A stretch of 10,870 bases of DNA from positions 1 to 10,870 of the forward strand of contig DATBIO010000150.1 of NCBI GenBank assembly GCA_036556965.1. Direction: 5' to 3'. Positions 6,043 to 10,870 of the stretch are shown piece by piece (within the stretch, counting starts at the first letter, position 1; each line of letters starts with the position of its first letter). The notes under the pieces are model-generated. The model searched no databases. It had not been told where the DNA came from and saw nothing but the letters and a program-made list of their open reading frames with translations. The DNA comes from DATBIO01 sp036556965 (GTDB lineage Bacteria > Acidobacteriota > Vicinamibacteria > Fen-336). The position numbers and the translations under genes are program-made.

Positions 6043-6803
6043 AGGTCACCTACCAGGCGCTGACCGACGTCGGCCGCAAGCGCAAGGGCAACGAGGACAG
6101 CCTCTTCGTCAACCCCGAGCAGCAGCTCTTCGTGGTGGCGGACGGCATGGGCGGCCACGCCGCGGGGGAGGTGGCCTCCCGCATCGCGGTGGAGGCCATC
6201 AACGAGTTCGTGTGCCTGACCAGCGGCGACCAGGACATCACCTGGCCCTTCGGGCTCGACGAGTCCATCTCCTACGACGGCAACCGCCTCAAGACGGCCA
6301 TCCGCTGGGCCAACCGCAAGGTGCTCGAGGCCACGCGCGAGAAGGCCGAGTACGAGGGGATGGCCACCACGGTGGCGGCGGCCCTCCTCGACGGCGCGGT
6401 GGCCAACCTCGCCCACGTGGGCGACAGCCGCGCCTACCTCGTCCGCGACGACAAGATGACCCAGCTCACCACCGACCACTCCTGGATCAACGAGCAGGTG
6501 GAGAGCGGGGTCATCACCGTGGACCAGGCCCGCAACCATCCCCTGCGCAACGTCGTCACGCGCGCCCTGGGCGGCAAGGCCGACTGCATCGTGGACATGC
6601 AGGTGATCGAGGCGCGGCCCGGAGACATCCTGCTCCTGTGCTCCGACGGCCTGCACGCCATGACCCCCGACGACGAGATCGCGCGCATCGTCCTCGAGTC
6701 GCGCGGCGACCTGGCCAAGACCGCCCAGGCCCTGGTCGACGCGGCCAACACCCACGGCGGCGAGGACAACATCACCGTCCTCCTGCTGCGGTTCGAGGAG
6801 TGA
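6039..6803 (+). CDS. PP2C-family (PPM) Ser/Thr protein phosphatase
   Basis: A 254-residue metal-dependent protein phosphatase, about the usual length of the bacterial Stp/PrpC type. The signature motifs are all present: RKRKGNEDS (13-21, metal ligand Asp20), VVADGMGGHAAGEVAS (32-47, Asp35), GMATT (107-111), NLAHVGDSRAYLVRD (123-137), LTTDHS (143-148), NVVTRALG (171-178), LLLCSDGLHAM (198-208, Asp203) and GGEDNITVLLLR (240-251, Asp243). It should remove phosphate from Ser/Thr of substrates of Hanks-type kinases in the cytoplasm, and no membrane segment is seen. ATG 6039 is chosen because it places the conserved YQALTDVGRKRKGNED start normally; it has no clear ribosome site, so it may depend on coupling to the preceding leader ORF. 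The frame overlaps the FHA gene by GTGA. No kinase is in the window. Confidence 0.93.
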   Translation: MKVTYQALTDVGRKRKGNEDSLFVNPEQQLFVVADGMGGHAAGEVASRIAVEAINEFVCLTSGDQDITWPFGLDESISYDGNRLKTAIRWANRKVLEATREKAEYEGMATTVAAALLDGAVANLAHVGDSRAYLVRDDKMTQLTTDHSWINEQVESGVITVDQARNHPLRNVVTRALGGKADCIVDMQVIEARPGDILLLCSDGLHAMTPDDEIARIVLESRGDLAKTAQALVDAANTHGGEDNITVLLLRFEE

Positions 6804-7105
6804 GCTCCCGGCCGCGCATCGTCTGGCAGAAGCCGGACGGCCAGCGCCGGGACTTCGACCTCGGCCCCACCCCCCTCCTCATCGGACGCGAGGAAGACGC
6901 GGACATCCAGGTCGACGAGCCCCTCGTCTCGCGCGCCCACGCGCGCATCGAGCAGCGGCCGGAGGGCTACGTGGTCCTCGACCTCGGATCCACCAACCTG
7001 ACCCGGGTCAACGGCGAGGTCGTGTCCCAGCGCCTCCTGCAGCACGGCGACGAGGTGCGCTTCGCGCGCGCCGTCTGCTTCTACTACGACCGCCCGACGG
7101 ACTGA
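6800..7105 (+). CDS. Single-domain FHA protein
   Basis: A 101-residue protein made almost entirely of one forkhead-associated domain, which binds phosphothreonine peptides. Key positions are visible: LLIGREEDADIQVDEPLVSRAHARIE (27-51, with Arg30, Ser44, Arg45 and His47), YVVLDLGSTN (57-66), VNG (70-72) and LLQHGDEVRF (79-88). The usual Asn-Gly-Thr turn reads Asn-Leu-Thr (66-68), a mild deviation that may affect ligand choice. The start is GTG 6800, overlapping the phosphatase stop (GTGA), so the two are co-translated. With no other domain it probably acts as an adaptor for a phosphorylated partner, perhaps one also acted on by the phosphatase; this pairing is common in bacterial Ser/Thr signalling clusters. 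Confidence 0.88.
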   Translation: MSSRPRIVWQKPDGQRRDFDLGPTPLLIGREEDADIQVDEPLVSRAHARIEQRPEGYVVLDLGSTNLTRVNGEVVSQRLLQHGDEVRFARAVCFYYDRPTD

Positions 7106-7112
7106 CCGTCGG
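7094..7112 (+). terminator. Hairpin at the end of the phosphatase-FHA operon
   Basis: CCGACGG (7094-7100) and CCGTCGG (7106-7112) form a perfect 7-bp GC-rich stem whose 5-nt loop (ACTGA) contains the FHA stop codon. A weak T-containing stretch (TCCGTTCG) follows. Its position suggests a terminator or an mRNA 3'-end stabiliser. Confidence 0.45.
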
Positions 7113-7135
7113 TCCGTTCGCGGAGGGCCGGGATC

Positions 7136-7178
7136 GAAGATGGCCTGGGTGCGGCGAAGGGCAGCGCCGTCCATCTTC
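7136..7178. other. Nested inverted repeat between FHA and NTF2-like remnant
   Basis: GAAGATGG (7136-7143) is exactly complementary to CCATCTTC (7171-7178). Inside it CGGCG (7152-7156) pairs with CGCCG (7165-7169) over an 8-nt loop, leaving an 8-nt bulge on the 5' side and 1 nt on the 3' side. The weaker A/T content of the outer stem is unusual here. It may be a second terminator or the edge of an inserted or deleted segment. Confidence 0.4.
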
Positions 7179-7188
7179 TTGGACGTGA

Positions 7189-7497
7189 TATGGTCCGCAC
7201 CTCACCGAGTTCAACGGTGACGCGGCGACCCGGCTGGACGGCCGCGCGCTCACGGGACGGCTGGCGGAGGCCGGGAACAAGGACCCGGGCACGCGGATCG
7301 CCGACGAGATGCTCAACGCCAGGGTCCAGGTCTACGGCGACGCCGCCATCCTCAGCTACAACTTCTTCGGTCTCACGCAGGACAAGGACGGCAAGGTGAA
7401 GCCGAGCCGGGCCAAGTCCACCCGTGTCTACGTCAAGCAGGGCGGCAAGTGGATGCTGGTCCACGCCAACTTCGCCCCCGACCCGTTGCCCGAATAG
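7189..7497 (+). pseudogene. Truncated NTF2/SnoaL-like (DUF4440-type) reading frame
   Basis: The frame reads from just after a stop at 7186-7188 through HLTEFNGDAATRLDGRALTG, ...LNARVQVYGDAAILSYNFFG, STRVYVKQGGKWMLVHANFA and ends PLPE at TAG 7495-7497. This is the middle and C-terminal part of an NTF2-like fold: the central F/L-D-G strand, the D-A-A-I-L-S-Y strand and the final GGKWMLVHANF strand are typical of SnoaL/DUF4440 proteins. Those proteins usually have about 120-150 residues and two N-terminal helices; here those are missing and the frame has no ATG, GTG or TTG before ATG 7309, which would give only 62 residues. An ATG at 7190 is in the neighbouring frame. Most likely a decayed gene or one with a frameshift or sequencing error near 7190; translation of a 62-residue fragment cannot be excluded. 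Confidence 0.6.
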
Positions 7498-7808
7498 GGC
7501 ACCTGACGCCGGAAGCTCGACCCGGGCGGCGGCGAAGGGCCGTGCGCGCGCCCGGCCGCACCGTTACCGGATGCAGCGACGGCGCGCCGACATCGACGCG
7601 ACGTGCGCCGCCGCCCGTCCGGGGGGAGCAGATCGGGCAGGAGAGACAGGAGGTGGCGTGTGGCGCGGGTCCCGCCGGACGCATGCGGGGGGCCTCGGGG
7701 AGCGCCGCGACGCGTGAGCCCGCGTCGCTCGTGTCCGCCTTGAGCGGGTGCGCGTCGGCGTGCGAGAATCCCGCCTCCCTCTTGCCCTCGAGAAACGAGG
7801 AGGACTTG
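7498..7808. other. 311-nt intergenic stretch without a convincing gene
   Basis: No frame here has a recognisable protein or a believable start. It contains one inverted repeat, CCGGGCG (7522-7528) with CGCCCGG (7549-7555), which could end transcription of the NTF2-like remnant, and the candidate promoter listed separately. The rest shows nothing I can name. Confidence 0.5.
7740..7769 (+). promoter_or_regulatory. Candidate promoter for the exported PKD-like protein
   Basis: TTGAGC (7740-7745) and GAGAAT (7764-7769) each match the sigma70 boxes 4/6, with an 18-nt spacer, the same spacing as the strong promoter at 3161-3190. Transcription would start about 30 nt upstream of the ATG at 7809. Confidence 0.4.
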
Positions 7809-8654
7809 ATGAGAGTGGTCGGTCACGTTCGTGCCCTGTCGGTCCTCGGCGGGATGGTGGCGCTGAGCTGCACGGGGCCCGCGAGCCCCACCATGGACGG
7901 TTCGGCCGCGCCCGCCGCGGCCGCCGTCAGCCCCGTGGCCCCGGGAACCGGGGGCGGTGCCAGCCGCCTCAACGCCCCGCCCGTGGTGGACCCGCGCACC
8001 ACGCCGCCGGCCCAGGCGGGCAGCCCGCATCCCGTGATCGCGGGCCGGCCCCCCCTGCAGGTGAAGATCAACCTCTGCCGCAGCTCCGACCCCGACCCGG
8101 GGGACAGCCTCCGCTACGACGTCGTCTGGGGCGACGGCACGGAGACGGGCCCGGGCCGCCCCGGCGCGGGCACGAGCCTGGAAGACGGCGTCACCACCGG
8201 CTGCGAGGGCGAGAACTGCTGCCGTCACCGCCGGCTGTTCGAGCAGCGCGGCATCTACACGGTGGAGGCGCAGGTCTCGGACAAGCACCTGGAGGACCAG
8301 GGCCGGGACGTCGAGCGCCTGGCCCGCACCGTGGTGCGCTACACCGTGGACACCTATTCGGACCGGGGACCCCAGGGAGGAGGACTTCCGACGGACTGCG
8401 GCGTGTTCTTCAGCGGCGGGTTCACCGAGTGCCTCACCGGCAACCGCCTGTCGGAGGACGCCGGCAACGACGGCAGCTTCGAGAACGAGTGGCTCATGAT
8501 CCCGGGCACCGCGAACGGGGACGACGGCAACTGCCCGGCGGGAACGAACTGGGTGGCCGACGTCGGCCTCTACGCGACGCAGGAGCCGGCCTTCCACGCC
8601 TTCCTGACCAGCCACGGGTTCGGGGACTTCGACAATTTCTGTTTCATCCTGTAG
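7809..8654 (+). CDS. Exported cysteine-rich protein with PKD-like segment, probable lipoprotein
   Basis: A 281-residue exported protein with the best ribosome site in the window: AGGAGG ending 5 nt before ATG 7809. The N-terminus is a signal peptide (short basic start, hydrophobic 8-19) ending VALSC at Cys21; the lipobox is not ideal (Ala at -3, Leu at -2), so lipidation is likely but not certain. A Pro/Ala/Gly-rich linker runs to about 80. Residues 83-180 resemble a PKD-type beta-sandwich (KINLCRSSDPDPGDSLRYDVVWGDGTE ... FEQRGIYTVEAQVSD). The C-terminal part (about 195-281) is Cys/Asp/Asn/Gly-rich with no family I recognise. Beyond Cys21 there are eight cysteines (90, 132, 137, 138, 197, 208, 242, 278), an even number that fits disulfides in an oxidising compartment. 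PKD-like folds generally mediate surface contacts. It is flanked by its own promoter and a strong hairpin, so it looks monocistronic. Confidence 0.78.
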   Translation: MRVVGHVRALSVLGGMVALSCTGPASPTMDGSAAPAAAAVSPVAPGTGGGASRLNAPPVVDPRTTPPAQAGSPHPVIAGRPPLQVKINLCRSSDPDPGDSLRYDVVWGDGTETGPGRPGAGTSLEDGVTTGCEGENCCRHRRLFEQRGIYTVEAQVSDKHLEDQGRDVERLARTVVRYTVDTYSDRGPQGGGLPTDCGVFFSGGFTECLTGNRLSEDAGNDGSFENEWLMIPGTANGDDGNCPAGTNWVADVGLYATQEPAFHAFLTSHGFGDFDNFCFIL

Positions 8655-8660
8655 CTCGCG

Positions 8661-8691
8661 CCGCGGGCCGGCCGTGCCGGCCGGCCCGCGG
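8661..8691. terminator. 14-bp perfect GC hairpin after the exported protein
   Basis: Bases 8661-8674 and 8678-8691 are exact inverted repeats (CCGCGGGCCGGCCG on the left) around a TGC loop, beginning 6 nt after the stop codon. It is by far the strongest palindrome in the window. No T-tract follows on the + strand, so it may be a non-canonical terminator or 3'-end barrier separating this gene from the next. Confidence 0.6.
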
Positions 8692-8693
8692 GC

Positions 8694-8721
8694 ATCGTGA
8701 CGCCGTCGTCCGTGGCACGAT
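8694..8721. promoter_or_regulatory. Short inverted repeat upstream of the DUF6544-like gene
   Basis: ATCGTG (8694-8699) and CACGAT (8716-8721) are perfect 6-bp inverted repeats separated by 16 nt, ending 9 nt before the start codon. Spacing and position would fit an operator for a dimeric repressor, but 6 bp can arise by chance. I cannot place a promoter with confidence in this gap. Confidence 0.25.
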
Positions 8722-8730
8722 CGGGCCGGG

Positions 8731-9585
8731 ATGACGCGCGCGGCGCAGCGGTCGCTGGCCATTGGCGTGCCCGCCCTCGCCCTGGTCGTCCTCGTCGTGG
8801 GCTGGCTCGTCCAGCGATCCTCGCCGCGTGTCGGCGAGCTGTTCGAGGCGGCGGCCCGGCAGGCGGACCCCGGCGGGCGCGTCGCCCTCGACTCCCTCGC
8901 CGCGCCCGCGCCGGTGGCCCGCTACTTGCGGCACGTCCTGCGCGAGGGCCAGCGGCCGATCCGCGTGGCGCGCCTGCGCCAGGCCGGCGAGCTGCGGACC
9001 GGCCTGGACAGCGAGGACTGGCTTCCCTTCACGGCCCGGCACGTGGTGGCGCCGCCCGCCACGGGCTTCGTCTGGGACGCACGCATCGACCTGGGGTGGC
9101 GCCTCCACCTGAGCGTGCGCGACGCCTACGTCGACGGCCGGGGCTCCGGCCAGGCGTCCCTTCTCTCCGTGCTCCCGCTGGACCGTGAGTCGGGGCGAAC
9201 GGAGATGGACGCGGGCGCCCTGCACCGGTACCTGGCGGAGGCGGTGTGGTACCCGACCGCGCTGCTGCCGAGCGACGCCCTGCGCTGGACGGCCATGGAC
9301 GCGACGCGGGCGCGCGCCACCCTGACGCACGCGGGAACCACGGTGTCGCTCGACTTCTGGTTCAACGACGACGGCGAGGTGGCCGGCATCCACACGCCGG
9401 GACGGTGGGGCCGCTTCGACGAGGGCTTCCGGCAGGCCCCCTGGGAGGGCCACTTCCGCGCCTACGTCGAGCGGGACGGCATGCGCGTCCCGTCGGAGGG
9501 CGAGGTCGGCTGGTACGCGGGCACGGAGTGGGAGTGCGTCTGGCGGGGGCGCGTCCTCGAGGCGCGCTACGACCTCGCGCCCTGA
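8731..9585 (+). CDS. DUF6544/DUF6920-like membrane-anchored protein
   Basis: A 284-residue protein that I match by pattern memory to the DUF6544/DUF6920 family, of unknown biochemical function. Residues about 9-27 form one hydrophobic helix (LAIGVPALALVVLVVGWLV), an N-terminal anchor or uncleaved signal. The following domain shows family-like phrases: APVARYLRHVL, RLRQAGELRTG, WLPFTARHVVAPPATGFVWDARI, VRDAYVDGRGSGQASLLSVLPL, MDAGALHRYLAEAVWYPTALLP, LRWTAMD, LTHAGTTVSLDFWFNDDGEVAGI and RVPSEGEVGWY near the end. The pattern suggests a beta-rich, lipocalin-like extracytoplasmic domain; that is inference. ATG 8731 is used because it includes the whole hydrophobic helix; the ribosome site (GGGCCGGG) is weak. 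It ends 3 nt from the end of the converging EAL gene. Confidence 0.75.
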   Translation: MTRAAQRSLAIGVPALALVVLVVGWLVQRSSPRVGELFEAAARQADPGGRVALDSLAAPAPVARYLRHVLREGQRPIRVARLRQAGELRTGLDSEDWLPFTARHVVAPPATGFVWDARIDLGWRLHLSVRDAYVDGRGSGQASLLSVLPLDRESGRTEMDAGALHRYLAEAVWYPTALLPSDALRWTAMDATRARATLTHAGTTVSLDFWFNDDGEVAGIHTPGRWGRFDEGFRQAPWEGHFRAYVERDGMRVPSEGEVGWYAGTEWECVWRGRVLEARYDLAP

Positions 9586-9588
9586 GGG

Positions 9589-10818
9589 CTACTCCGGGCC
9601 GGGGTCGGGACGGGCCAGCAGGTAGCCCTGGCCCCACTCCACGCCCATGTCCATGAGGGCGCGCGCCTCCTCCTCGGTCTGGATGCCCTCCGCGATCACC
9701 GCGGCCCCGATGCCGCGGCCCATGGCCACGATGGCCTTCACCATCTCGCGGTTGACCAGGCTCGCGTGCACGTCGCGCACGAGGGCGATGTCGATCTTGA
9801 GGAAGGTGGGCTTCAGGCGGGCGATGGACTCCAGGCCGGAATAGCCGGCCCCCACGTCGTCCACGGCGAAGCTCATGCCCAGCTCCGTGAAGTAGTCCAT
9901 GGCCTCGCGGAAGAGGGTGTAGTTCTCGATGACCAGCTTCTCCGTGATCTCCAGCACGATGCGCGAGGGCGCCACCTGCGCCTGGTCCAGGAACTCGATG
10001 AGGGGGCGCCCGCGGAACTGGGGGTCGCGCACGGTGGCGGGCAGGGTGTTGACGAAGATCCGCGCGGTGCTGGGGATGCGCCCGGAGGAGAGGAGGGCGC
10101 GCTTGCGGCAGAGGCGGTCGAGCTCGACGGTGAGGGAGTGGTCGGTGGCGGCCCCGAACAGGGCGTCGGCGGCCTCCAGCCCCGAGCCCCGCGGGCCGCG
10201 CGAGAGGGCCTCGAAGCCGAGGATGGTGCGGGCGCGGAGGTCCACGATGGCCTGGTAGGCGGTGATGATCCGCTCGCGCAGGATGACGTCGAGGAGGCGC
10301 TCCTTGACCAGCAGGTGCTCGGCCGTGCGCTGGTGGCTGGCCAGGCGCATGGCGTCGCGGAAGACGCTCTGCGCGATGCGGCCGGGGTGCACGAGGGGGT
10401 TGTGCACGGCCATGCCGTAGCCGATCTCCACCCGCGAGGAGTTGCGCAGGTAGGGGAAGGCCGCGCGCGCCAGGTTGGGGGCCAGGCTCGTCTGCAGGCG
10501 GCCCTGCACCGCGCGCAGGTCGGCCACGCTGGCGGGCACCGCCTTGCGCCGCTTGCGCCCCAGGAAGAGGAGGAAGCGCATCCCGCGCGGCCGGTCGAGG
10601 GTGAGGAGGTCGTCGGTGCGGAAGTCCTTGCCTCGCGCCTCCGTCAGGATCTTGAACAGGCGCTGGCGCACCTCCTCGTGGGGATGGCTGCCATAGGCGT
10701 CCTCCACCGCGCCCAGGGCGGACGCGTCCAGCACCACCACCCCCTGGCTCCCGCGATCGGCGAGCTGCTCGCCGATCTCCGCCAGGTGCTCGTGGTAGGG
10801 GGCGATGGGCTCCTTCAT
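9589..10818 (-). CDS. EAL-domain c-di-GMP phosphodiesterase with degenerate GGDEF half
   Basis: A 409-residue cytoplasmic protein with no membrane segment. Residues about 20-160 look like a decayed GGDEF domain (GVVVLDASALGAVEDAYGS; then RPRGMRFLLFLG where the GGDEF loop should be, so no cyclase activity is expected). Residues about 165-405 are a complete EAL domain, which hydrolyses c-di-GMP to pGpG. The catalytic set is intact: Glu203 of FEALSR, Asn257 of FVN, Glu290 of EITE, Asp320-Asp321 of DDVGAGYSG, Lys341 of LKID, Glu377 of AEG and Gln397 of WGQGYLL. The DDFGTGYSS loop is slightly changed (DDVGAGYSG), as is ET after AEG (IQ). It is therefore probably an active phosphodiesterase, with the N-terminal half sensing GTP or binding partners. 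The start codon overlaps the stop of the upstream - strand gene (ATGA), indicating an operon extending out of the window. Confidence 0.92.
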   Translation of the reverse strand: MKEPIAPYHEHLAEIGEQLADRGSQGVVVLDASALGAVEDAYGSHPHEEVRQRLFKILTEARGKDFRTDDLLTLDRPRGMRFLLFLGRKRRKAVPASVADLRAVQGRLQTSLAPNLARAAFPYLRNSSRVEIGYGMAVHNPLVHPGRIAQSVFRDAMRLASHQRTAEHLLVKERLLDVILRERIITAYQAIVDLRARTILGFEALSRGPRGSGLEAADALFGAATDHSLTVELDRLCRKRALLSSGRIPSTARIFVNTLPATVRDPQFRGRPLIEFLDQAQVAPSRIVLEITEKLVIENYTLFREAMDYFTELGMSFAVDDVGAGYSGLESIARLKPTFLKIDIALVRDVHASLVNREMVKAIVAMGRGIGAAVIAEGIQTEEEARALMDMGVEWGQGYLLARPDPGPE

Positions 10819-10870
10819 GCCGCGCCCGCGCCGTCCAGGACGAGCATCACGGGCGGGCCGAGGTGGCGGC
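10815..10870 (-). CDS. 3' end of an upstream gene (partial)
   Basis: On the - strand a frame open from the window edge reads RHLGPPVMLVLDGAGAA and stops at TGA 10817-10815, overlapping the EAL start codon by ATGA. Seventeen complete codons are visible, too few to identify a family. The overlap strongly suggests the EAL gene is translated together with it. Confidence 0.5.
   Translation of the reverse strand, partial: RHLGPPVMLVLDGAGAA

Noticed and set aside
7190..7399. 70-codon frame from ATG 7190
   Set aside because: Its product is an Arg/Ser/Thr-rich string without motifs, while the neighbouring frame matches the NTF2-like fold across the same bases.
7428..8762. 444-codon open frame on the - strand
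   Set aside because: It covers the exported-protein gene, which has a strong ribosome site and signal peptide on the + strand, and it spans the 14-bp palindrome. No domain is visible.
1..10870. CRISPR array, tRNA, rRNA, insertion sequence or attachment site
   Set aside because: No evenly spaced direct repeats, cloverleaf with a conserved T-loop, transposase motif or terminal inverted repeats were seen on reading both strands.

Overview
The window is very GC-rich chromosomal DNA, roughly 70% G+C or more by eye. Genes are tightly packed and mostly on the + strand, with many start/stop overlaps of the TGATG, ATGA and GTGA types. The mix of acidic/proline-rich TPR proteins, a J-domain/TPR protein, a RodZ-like membrane protein, a PP2C phosphatase beside an FHA protein, and an EAL protein with a decayed GGDEF half resembles Myxococcota (Deltaproteobacteria-like) genomes. 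That placement is inference; there is no rRNA or marker gene to fix it. I see no CRISPR array, tRNA, rRNA, insertion sequence or phage gene.

Region 1 (1-3187) is one continuous + strand run. It holds the C-terminal part of a large acidic TPR protein that begins before the window, a 75-residue two-helix membrane protein, a ThiE/TenI-superfamily protein, and a 259-residue helical-repeat protein of unknown function. The junctions are 26 nt, an 8-nt overlap and a 1-nt overlap. Region 2 (3161-5815) starts with the best promoter in the window, TTGACA-N18-TAGAAT, whose -10 box overlaps the stop codon of the previous gene. A structured leader of about 100 nt follows, then a RodZ-like protein, a second helical-repeat protein that is a paralogue of the 259-residue one, and a type III J-domain protein with TPR-like repeats.

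Region 3 (5811-7112) is a leader containing a small ORF whose start imitates the start of the next gene, then a PP2C-type Ser/Thr phosphatase and a single-domain FHA protein joined by a GTGA overlap. Phosphatase and phosphothreonine reader would form a small phosphosignalling unit; its kinase is not in the window. Region 4 (7113-7808) is poorer in genes and contains structured DNA and a truncated NTF2/SnoaL-like reading frame.

Region 5 (7809-9585) holds an exported, cysteine-rich protein with a PKD-like segment, a strong 14-bp hairpin, and a membrane-anchored DUF6544/DUF6920-like protein. Region 6 (9589-10870, - strand) is a c-di-GMP phosphodiesterase-type EAL protein converging on the DUF6544-like gene with only 3 nt between them, preceded by the overlapping 3' end of another - strand gene.

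I see no clearly new multi-gene defence or mobile system. The most promising under-described items are the two paralogous helical-repeat proteins flanking the RodZ-like gene (one with an internal duplication) and the start-mimicking ORF ahead of the PP2C gene.
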